DNA from: Thermomicrobium roseum DSM 5159
Lineage (GTDB): Bacteria; Chloroflexota; Chloroflexia; Thermomicrobiales; Thermomicrobiaceae
Length of the DNA stretch: 64,000 nt
NCBI RefSeq assembly: GCF_000021685.1
Contig: NC_011959.1
Location: forward strand, 1,426,001 to 1,490,000
Direction: 5' to 3'
The stretch's first letter is position 1, and each line of letters opens with the position of its first letter. A model generated the notes under the pieces. It ran no database searches, was not told the DNA's origin, and was given only the letters and a program-made list of their open reading frames with translations. A program made the translations under genes and the position numbers. Of the stretch, positions 57,721 to 64,000 are shown one piece after another.

Positions 57721-58677
57721 ATGCAGCCGCGATTACCAGGCAGCCAGTCCGAATGGGCGATCGAAACGCGGGGCCTCCGCAAGGTCTACGGTGATCGAGT
57801 GGCACTCGAGGACCTCTCGATCACCGTCGGCCACGGGGAAGTGTTCGGCTTCCTGGGTCCCAACGGCGCTGGCAAAACCACGGCCGTCAAGATACTGGTC
57901 GGCCTCATCCGGCCGACCGCTGGCACTGGCTGGGTACTCGGTCGCCCCCTCGGCGACTATCAAGCACGCCGCCAGATCGGCTATCTGCCGGAACTTTTCC
58001 GGTTCCATGACTGGTTGACTGGCGAGGAACTCCTCGACCTGCATGGACAGCTCTACGGGCTGAGCCGTGCCGAGCGGCGTCGCCGGATCCCCGAGGTCTT
58101 GGAACTGGTCGGCCTCACCGAAGCAGCACGACGGCGCGTGCGAACCTACTCCAAAGGCATGCAGCAGCGGATCGGGATCGCTCAGGCACTCCTGGCCGAG
58201 CCACGTCTGGTGATCCTGGACGAGCCAACCTCGGCCTTGGATCCTCTCGGCCGGCGCGACGTCCGCGACCTCATCCGGCGCCTCCGCGGCCATGGGATCA
58301 CTGTCTTTCTCAACTCCCATCTGCTGAGCGAGGTCGAAGCAGTCTGCGACCGCATCGCGATCGTGAACCGGGGACGCGTCGTCGCACTGGGGCCGATGAC
58401 GACGCTGTTGGCCGGTGACCTGACGGTCGAATTCCGCCTCGGGTCGCTCCCCGACGGAACGCTGGATGCCCTGGCGCAGCTCGTGCAGGTCGAGGAACTC
58501 CGCCCCGATCCACGTCCGACAATCATTGCGCGTGCACCGGACGAGGAAACGATCGCTCGGGCAGTCGATCTTCTCGTCGAATCCGGCATCCCCGTCTATG
58601 GCGTCATTCCCGAGCGTCACTCGCTCGAAGACCTGTTCGTGCGCCTGGTGAACGACGAGTCTTTGGAGTCACGATGA
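57721..58677 (+). CDS. ABC transporter ATP-binding protein
   Basis: A 318-residue ATPase. Walker A FLGPNGAGKTTAVKIL, signature YSKGMQQRIGIAQALL and Walker B RLVILDEPTSALDP are complete, with a downstream switch His in FLNSHLLSEVEAVCD. The layout is that of ABC-2-type exporters. Its stop overlaps the permease start by 4 bp. The pair probably exports a lipid, antibiotic or peptide; the downstream genes give no clue. Confidence 0.93.
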   Translation: MQPRLPGSQSEWAIETRGLRKVYGDRVALEDLSITVGHGEVFGFLGPNGAGKTTAVKILVGLIRPTAGTGWVLGRPLGDYQARRQIGYLPELFRFHDWLTGEELLDLHGQLYGLSRAERRRRIPEVLELVGLTEAARRRVRTYSKGMQQRIGIAQALLAEPRLVILDEPTSALDPLGRRDVRDLIRRLRGHGITVFLNSHLLSEVEAVCDRIAIVNRGRVVALGPMTTLLAGDLTVEFRLGSLPDGTLDALAQLVQVEELRPDPRPTIIARAPDEETIARAVDLLVESGIPVYGVIPERHSLEDLFVRLVNDESLESR

Positions 58678-59531
58678 AGGCACTGGTCATCGCGCGCTTG
58701 ACCTTCCGCGAAGGTCTCCGCAAGAAGCTGGTCCTCGGCGTGGTACTCTTGAGCCTCGTCTTCATCGTGCTCTACGTGTGGGGCTTTTCCCTGTTCGTGC
58801 AGGACTGGCAAGCCATGGAAGCGCGTCGAGCAGCAGCCGGAGCGGGCATGACCTTGCCATACGAGGTTTTCGCCAGTGCGATGGTGCTGCTCGGCCTCTG
58901 GACGGTCAACTTCCTCGCGGGTGTGATGACGATCTTCGCATCCGTGGGCACGATCGCCAGCGAGATCGAACAGGGTACGCTGCACGCGATCGTTCCGAAG
59001 CCGATCCGTCGGTGGGAGATCGTGCTCGGCAAATGGCTCGGCTACGCACTGATGCTCGTCGTGTACATCGCTGTGATGGTTGCGACCGTAGTGCTCACAG
59101 CCCGCTTCGTCGGTGATTACCGGCCGCCCAATGTCCTCGCAGCCTATGGATTGATCGTGCTCGTCGCACTGATTCTGCTGAGCCTGACGATCCTCGGCAG
59201 CACGCTCTTTTCGACCGTCGCCAACGGCGTCATCGTCTTCATGCTCTACGGTATGGCGATCACCGGTGGATTGGTCGAGCAGATCGGCACGGCCTTGGAC
59301 AACGATGTCCTCATCCGCATCGGCGTGATCTCGTCCATCCTCGTTCCCAGCGACAGCATGTGGCGACTCGCCAGTTACCTCGTCCAACCGCGCCTCGCCG
59401 TGAACTTCTTGGGCCCGAATCCCTTCGGGACCACCGTCCCGCCGAGCACCCTCGCCGTCTGGTACAGCGTCGCCTATGCCTTGGTCCTCCTGCTGCTCGC
59501 CATGCTGCGCTTCCAACGCCGTGATCTTTAG
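58674..59531 (+). CDS. ABC-2-type transporter permease
   Basis: A 285-residue membrane subunit with about six helices. The N-terminal cytoplasmic segment MKALVIARLTFREGLRKKLV is the family start, and the GLTIASEIEQGTLHAIVPKPIRRWEIVLGKWLGYA coupling loop is typical. Works as a dimer with the ATPase encoded just upstream (4-bp overlap). Confidence 0.88.
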   Translation: MKALVIARLTFREGLRKKLVLGVVLLSLVFIVLYVWGFSLFVQDWQAMEARRAAAGAGMTLPYEVFASAMVLLGLWTVNFLAGVMTIFASVGTIASEIEQGTLHAIVPKPIRRWEIVLGKWLGYALMLVVYIAVMVATVVLTARFVGDYRPPNVLAAYGLIVLVALILLSLTILGSTLFSTVANGVIVFMLYGMAITGGLVEQIGTALDNDVLIRIGVISSILVPSDSMWRLASYLVQPRLAVNFLGPNPFGTTVPPSTLAVWYSVAYALVLLLLAMLRFQRRDL

Positions 59532-59608
59532 CGCTCATCCAGGTTGCGGCATACTCACGACGCGGCCGCTCGGCGGCGCTGGGCTGGACGACACGAGAGA
59601 GGGAGAGC

Positions 59609-60244
59609 ATGGCGGTCGACATCGTTACCCTTCCCTGCGGGCCACTCGAGACGAACGCGTATCTCCTGGTCACGGAGCAGCGCGCGCTCCTGGTCGACGC
59701 TCCCCCTGACTCATGCCTCGCCGTGCTCGACGAGCTCGAGCGACGCCAGGCGCGGCTCGAACGGATCGTGATCACCCACACGCATTGGGACCATATCGTC
59801 GATGCGACTGCGTTGCGACGGGAGACAGGCGCGCTGATCGTCGCGCACCCGCAAGCGGTTCCACGTCTCCAACAGCCGCGCCCGCTCCTCACGCCGCTCC
59901 CGTTCGAGATCGAGCCAGCACCACCGGACGAGTTGGTCGAGGATGGGGCTACACTGCTGTTCGAGCCACTGTGCTTCACGGTAATCCACACGCCTGGCCA
60001 CGCGCCGGAACAAATCTCGCTGTACGAGCCCACACGCGGCTGGCTTTTCGGTGGGGATACCCTCTTCCCGGGCGGGTATGGTCGCGTTGACCTACCCGGG
60101 TCCAGCATGGCAGAAACGATCCGGACACTCCGTCGCCTGCTGGAACTGCCCGGTGACGTGATCGTCTTCCCTGGTCACGGCCCGACGACGACGATCGGTC
60201 GCGAGCGCGGTTGGATCGAGCAGCTGGTCGCCAGCGGATCCTAA
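59609..60244 (+). CDS. Metallo-beta-lactamase-fold hydrolase (glyoxalase II-like)
   Basis: A 211-residue MBL-fold protein. HTHWDHIVDA supplies the HxHxDH metal motif, VIHTPGHAPEQISLY the second His, GGDTLFPGGYGRVDLPGSS the bridging Asp, and FPGHGPTTTIG the last His. The short form fits the YcbL/hydroxyacylglutathione hydrolase-like bacterial group. Substrate unknown. Its stop overlaps the convergent protease gene by 4 bp. Confidence 0.88.
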   Translation: MAVDIVTLPCGPLETNAYLLVTEQRALLVDAPPDSCLAVLDELERRQARLERIVITHTHWDHIVDATALRRETGALIVAHPQAVPRLQQPRPLLTPLPFEIEPAPPDELVEDGATLLFEPLCFTVIHTPGHAPEQISLYEPTRGWLFGGDTLFPGGYGRVDLPGSSMAETIRTLRRLLELPGDVIVFPGHGPTTTIGRERGWIEQLVASGS

Positions 60245-61506
60245 CGCACGGCGCACACCAGGGGTTCGACATCCGCGAACGGCCCGATCACAGCCAGGGC
60301 GAAGCGTTCCGGCTGGAACAGTTCCTGTGCCAGCGCCTGGATCTCCTCGCTGGTGACCGCCCGAATGCGGGCGATGACTTCCTCAGGCGTCAGCACCTCA
60401 CCGAACACCAGTTCCTGCCCGCCGATCCAGCTGGCCACCGCACGACTGTCTTCCAAGCCCATGACGATCCGCCCGACACGCAGCTCCTTTGTGCGCTCGA
60501 GTTCGTCATCGGGAACCGGCTCGCGCACCAGCTTCTCCAATTCACCCCGCACCGCACGCAGCGCGCGCTCAGCACGCTCGACGTCGGTACCCGTGTAGAT
60601 GACCGCCTGCCCGACGTCGGCATACTCGCGGAGATACCCGTACACCTCGTACGCGAGTCCTTGGCGCTCGCGGATCTCTTTGAATAACCGCGAACTCATG
60701 CCGGAACTGAGCACAGAATCCAACATACCTTGCACGAAGCGACGCTCGTCACGGTACGGCAACGCGGGTAGCGCGAGGCAAAGGTGCGCCTGCTCGGTCG
60801 GTCGCTCGAGGAGTTCGATCGTCGGCCGTGCATCGCTCAGTCGAGCCGGGTGGGGATCAGCTGGTGTCCCTGGCTCCAGATCACCGAAATAGCGCTGCAC
60901 GAGTTCGATCACCTGCTCGTGCGTCAGATCTCCAGCTGCAGCCACGACCAAGCGATCGGCCCGGTAATGCTGCTCGAGGTAGGCGATGAGTTCGTCGCGC
61001 GTGATCGCCTCCACTGTCTCTTCCGAGCCGATGATCGGCCTTCCCAACGGATGCCCGTTCCAGAGTGCCCGATCCACCAGATCGTGCACGTAGTCGTCCG
61101 GTGTGTCGCGGATGCCGTGGATCTCTTCGACGATGACATGCCGTTCCTTCTCGAGTTCGCCTGGATCGAACAACGAGTGGCGCAGCATGTCAGCCAGAAC
61201 ATCGAAAGCGAGTTCGAGATGCCGGCTCGGCACTTTGACCCAGTAGTCCGTATGCTCGCGACCGGTCGACGCGTTCATCATCCCGCCGACGCCTTCGATC
61301 GCCTCGCTGATCAGCACGGGATCCGGGCGCCGCTCGGTGCCCTTGAACAGCATGTGCTCCAGAAAATGCGAGATACCAGCCAAGCGATCGCTTTCGTAGC
61401 GTGAGCCGACCCCGACGTACACGATGACCGTCGCCGAGCGCACATGGGGCATCCGGCTGGTCACGATACGAATCCCGTTGGGCAGGCACGTCTTCTGGTA
61501 ATCCAT
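60241..61506 (-). CDS. M16-family zinc metalloprotease (mitochondrial processing peptidase-like)
   Basis: A 421-residue M16 protease. The inverted zinc motif HFLEHMLFKG (HxxEH) near residue 49, with the downstream acidic E of EEIHG completing the site. Typical single-chain bacterial processing peptidase, usually cleaving peptides in a cage formed by its N and C halves; partner M16 chains sometimes occur but none is adjacent. It follows the pncC gene by 13 bp on the same strand. Confidence 0.92.
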   Translation of the reverse strand: MDYQKTCLPNGIRIVTSRMPHVRSATVIVYVGVGSRYESDRLAGISHFLEHMLFKGTERRPDPVLISEAIEGVGGMMNASTGREHTDYWVKVPSRHLELAFDVLADMLRHSLFDPGELEKERHVIVEEIHGIRDTPDDYVHDLVDRALWNGHPLGRPIIGSEETVEAITRDELIAYLEQHYRADRLVVAAAGDLTHEQVIELVQRYFGDLEPGTPADPHPARLSDARPTIELLERPTEQAHLCLALPALPYRDERRFVQGMLDSVLSSGMSSRLFKEIRERQGLAYEVYGYLREYADVGQAVIYTGTDVERAERALRAVRGELEKLVREPVPDDELERTKELRVGRIVMGLEDSRAVASWIGGQELVFGEVLTPEEVIARIRAVTSEEIQALAQELFQPERFALAVIGPFADVEPLVCAVR

Positions 61507-61519
61507 CCTTACCCGTTTC

Positions 61520-62020
61520 CTACCTCATCGCCGATCGATCGGCGACCTGAACTTGATCGAGCAGCAGCCGGAGCGCCGCTTCCGCCGACAGCTCGATGTT
61601 CTGCCAGCGGTCACCAGTGAATCGATGCTCTTCGACCACGACACCATGCGGCCCCGCGCAGGCAACGTAGACCAGTCCGACCGGCTTCGTCGCTGTCCCA
61701 CCACCGGGGCCAGCGATGCCGGTCGTGGCGACCGCGTAGTCGGTTGCGAAGCGCTCTCGTGCTCCCTTCGCCATCGCCTCGGCACATTCGCGGCTCACGG
61801 CACCGACGGAACGGAGCACTTGTTCCGGAACACCGAGCAGCGCTTGCTTCACGCGGTTACTGTAGGCGATGACCCCACCGATATAGTATTCGCTGCTCCC
61901 TGGTACCGAAGTGAGGAGATGGCCGATCAGCCCACCCGTGCACGATTCGGCGGTTGCCAGCGTCAGCCGTCGCTCGACGAAGAGTTCATAGACGTAACGA
62001 GCGAGTGGATGCTCCGGCAC
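61520..62020 (-). CDS. pncC: Nicotinamide-nucleotide amidase (CinA C-terminal family)
   Basis: A 166-residue single CinA_C domain that deamidates nicotinamide mononucleotide to nicotinate mononucleotide in NAD recycling. LATAESCTGGLIGHLLTSVPGSSEYYIGGVIAYSN is the family hallmark, with the catalytic Ser of AESCTGG, and TTGIAGPGGGTATKPVGLVYVA follows. GTG at 62020 has GGAGG at proper spacing, so it is preferred to a TTG start 27 bp upstream. No CinA N-terminal (molybdopterin-like) domain is fused. Confidence 0.9.
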   Translation of the reverse strand: MPEHPLARYVYELFVERRLTLATAESCTGGLIGHLLTSVPGSSEYYIGGVIAYSNRVKQALLGVPEQVLRSVGAVSRECAEAMAKGARERFATDYAVATTGIAGPGGGTATKPVGLVYVACAGPHGVVVEEHRFTGDRWQNIELSAEAALRLLLDQVQVADRSAMR

Positions 62021-62056
62021 ACACAACCTCCAGACCACATCGTGCAAGTATATCCA

Positions 62057-63322
62057 TTACCCGGATGGCTCGAGCATGAGATCATCGAGTCGGTCGGCCT
62101 GCCGGGTCGCCGGAAGCAGCGACAGCGCGACGGTCATGATGATCAGCCCGCTCCCGACTACCAAAAACGCACGCCCGGCACCGAGGTCATCACCGAGCCA
62201 ACCACCTAGACCGTTCGCAGCGATGAGCGCGGTGAACAGGATCGTTGACCGAAGAGCGAAAACTCGTCCCATGAGGTTCGCGGGAGTCACACGCTGCACG
62301 ATCGTCACACTCGGTACCAGGAACAGGAGATTCCCGAGTCCAGTGAGCCCAGTCAGCATGACACCGACCCAGAGCGGTGGCTCGAGGCCCAGTCCAGTCA
62401 AGCCAGTTCCCATGACCACCAGACCGAGTACGACGAGCGTCGCGAGGCGCCGCGTATTGAGCGTGCCGACCAAGAGCGCACCCGCGACACTCCCCACGCC
62501 GATCCCGAAGTTGAGCAGGCTATAAGTCACCTCGCCGCGCTCCGGACGAGCGTAGGCGTAGCCGACCAAGAGCGGCATGGCCATACCGATCGCGATCGCA
62601 CCGAGTGCGACGAGCAGCGTGTTGGTGCGAACGAGCGGCTGATCGACCAAGAACCGCACTCCGCCGACCAGCTCGCGCCAGACCACTCGAACGGACCGGT
62701 CGCTCCCCACCACGAGGGGCGGTAGCCGAAGGGGCCACAGGATCAGCGCCGAGACGACGTAGCCGAGTGCAGCGACCGCAAAAGCAGCTTCCAGGCCATG
62801 CCGATTACCCATCACCGACACGAGCCCACCGACGACCAGCCCGGCCAGCGGATATCCGCCGATGTCACCGAGGCTCTCGGCAAGCGACGACAGAGAGTTC
62901 GCCGTCGTGAGCTGGCTCGGTGGCACGACCGCTGGAATGGAGGCCATCTTGGCTGGCCGGTGCAGGATCGAGGCAGCATTGATCATGAACAGGAGCAGGT
63001 AGAGACTGCCGATCCAGTATTCGGCCGCGATCGGGAGAAGAACGACCGGCAGAACACGAGCCAAATCCGAAGCGATCATCACACGCCGCCGATCGACCCG
63101 GTCCACCACCACACCAGCGAGCGGCCCGAGCAAGAGATCCGGCAATCCGCTGGCCAAAAACGCCAGGCCAGCGACGGTCATCGACCCCGTCAGTTCGTAC
63201 ACCAGTGCCGCGAGAGCGACCCGGTGTACCCGGTCACCCATGGTCGCGACCAGATCGGAGCCCCATAATGCCGCGAACCGCCGGTTCCCCACCAGCAGCC
63301 GCAGCGGCTCGCGCCACTCCAC
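62057..63322 (-). CDS. Major facilitator superfamily transporter (MFS_3-like)
   Basis: A 421-residue carrier with about ten to twelve helices. VALAALVYELTGSMTVAGLAF and LAGVVVDRVDRRRVMIASDL match the enterobactin-exporter-like MFS_3 family, as does NSLSSLAESLGDIGGYPLAG. Substrate unknown. Its ribosome-binding site is the usual purine-rich stretch and a TATACT -10 box occurs on the minus strand at 63375-63380. It lies 36 bp from the pncC start. Confidence 0.85.
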   Translation of the reverse strand: MEWREPLRLLVGNRRFAALWGSDLVATMGDRVHRVALAALVYELTGSMTVAGLAFLASGLPDLLLGPLAGVVVDRVDRRRVMIASDLARVLPVVLLPIAAEYWIGSLYLLLFMINAASILHRPAKMASIPAVVPPSQLTTANSLSSLAESLGDIGGYPLAGLVVGGLVSVMGNRHGLEAAFAVAALGYVVSALILWPLRLPPLVVGSDRSVRVVWRELVGGVRFLVDQPLVRTNTLLVALGAIAIGMAMPLLVGYAYARPERGEVTYSLLNFGIGVGSVAGALLVGTLNTRRLATLVVLGLVVMGTGLTGLGLEPPLWVGVMLTGLTGLGNLLFLVPSVTIVQRVTPANLMGRVFALRSTILFTALIAANGLGGWLGDDLGAGRAFLVVGSGLIIMTVALSLLPATRQADRLDDLMLEPSG

Positions 63323-63428
63323 CCTTCCCCTCCCCGACCGTCTGCCTGGCCGTGACAGGGAATCCCGTACCGGCAGTATAGCCGATCGTCTCCAGGATCA
63401 CCGAGCAAACTGACGAGCAAGCGAGAAC

Positions 63429-63971
63429 TCATCCGTCGCTGGACAGACGAACGCCCTTTTCTTCGAGTTGGCGAATGTCCGCTTCCACTTCCGCGAGCTG
63501 ACGCTGGATGATCGGCAAGCGGTCACGTGCGCGCTGCCAATCGCGGAAAACCTCATCCCGCTCGCGCCGCAGCCGGTTGCGCTCCAGGATCAGTTGTTGC
63601 ACTTGCCAGGCGCGTGCGGCGCATGTCGGACAGCGGTCACGCAGGTCTCGCCAGCCACCGCAGGCGGGACACGGTCGCGCCAGATCGTCGAGCCGGATGT
63701 CCGTCCAGACTTGCCGACGTCGCACTGTCTCCAGCGCATCAGCCGCCACGAGATCGGCACTCGCCGCAAGGGTCGCGAGGAGCTCAGGACTCGGATCGCG
63801 GTACCCCACTGCTGCCAATACCTTCTCGAGTTCGTCCTCCACACGCCGGAGCTGGGCCGGTGCTATCTGGTGACCACGCTCAGCCCAGTCGACTTCCTCG
63901 ATCCAGCGGAGAACGACACCGCTGATCTCCAATTCGACCGTCACGGGCGATGCTTGCAGATCGACCCTCAC
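63429..63971 (-). CDS. Hypothetical zinc-ribbon/coiled-coil protein, probably extending beyond window
   Basis: The 180-residue frame from GTG at 63971 has two CxxC pairs (ARPCPACGG and DRCPTCAARA, about 99-118) as a small zinc ribbon, followed by a coiled-coil C-terminus rich in Arg and Glu. The N-terminal part has an alternating hydrophobic pattern. The frame stays open to the window edge (residues PLPPVPVEV before the GTG), so the true start may lie outside. No family recognised. Confidence 0.6.
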   Translation of the reverse strand: MRVDLQASPVTVELEISGVVLRWIEEVDWAERGHQIAPAQLRRVEDELEKVLAAVGYRDPSPELLATLAASADLVAADALETVRRRQVWTDIRLDDLARPCPACGGWRDLRDRCPTCAARAWQVQQLILERNRLRRERDEVFRDWQRARDRLPIIQRQLAEVEADIRQLEEKGVRLSSDG

Positions 63972-64000
63972 TTCGACCGGAACAGGCGGGAGGGGCTGTA

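Overview
The window is a GC-rich bacterial chromosome segment with short intergenic gaps, many 4-bp start/stop overlaps and many GTG starts. Gene content points to a thermophilic Chloroflexota bacterium of the Thermomicrobium/Sphaerobacter type: LLM-class flavin oxidoreductases, Flp pilins, TrkA-only modules, a DUF1326/DUF2182 pair and numerous MFS carriers. That assignment is an inference from gene content and style; no rRNA gene is present. I found no tRNA, rRNA, CRISPR array, insertion sequence or prophage.

Layout. 1-4.7 kb: housekeeping genes on the plus strand (rodA 3' part, hemW, an orphan ParA-type ATPase, guaB). 4.7-10.1 kb: a secreted triple-repeat protein (minus), then a plus-strand run of small proteins, an LLM oxidoreductase, a thioredoxin-fold protein and a membrane protein with six 15-residue repeats; a cyclase-family protein lies beyond them on the minus strand. 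10.3-15.3 kb: an MFS carrier overlapping a magnesium-type P-type ATPase gene that carries one in-frame TAG, then a FAD oxidoreductase. 15.3-17.5 kb: a gene-free kilobase with a well-formed promoter/terminator pair for a probable small RNA, then dnaJ. 17.6-24.2 kb (minus): two Flp pilins behind a DegS-like protein whose catalytic residues are missing, then aminotransferase, M20 peptidase, NYN protein and a DapB-like dehydrogenase. 24.5-28 kb: ADP-ribosylglycohydrolase, HAD phosphatase and a DUF2182/DUF1326 pair in more AT-rich surroundings. 28.7-34.7 kb (minus): NuoG-NuoI-aspartase/fumarase-aldehyde dehydrogenase. 34.9-37.8 kb: gatB and glutamate dehydrogenase. 38-41.7 kb (minus): a coiled-coil nuclease-like protein and a TrkA-TrkA-UspA-phosphoesterase operon. 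42-48 kb: a membrane protein, a thiol-metal ArsR/CcdA mini-operon, a S51-like peptidase, two MFS carriers and a cupin.

48.4-52.9 kb is the most unusual region: an operon resembling an acetoin dehydrogenase system (E2-like, E1 alpha, E1 beta, AcoX-like kinase), in which the E2 protein has a lipoyl domain and an E1/E3-binding domain joined to a serine alpha/beta hydrolase instead of the usual acyltransferase. It is followed by a frameshifted DUF488 gene, MgtC, two small membrane proteins and two Pro/Thr-rich lipoproteins. The end (56-64 kb) holds an ECF sigma/anti-sigma pair, an ABC exporter, an MBL hydrolase, an M16 protease, PncC, an MFS carrier and a zinc-ribbon coiled-coil protein running off the edge.
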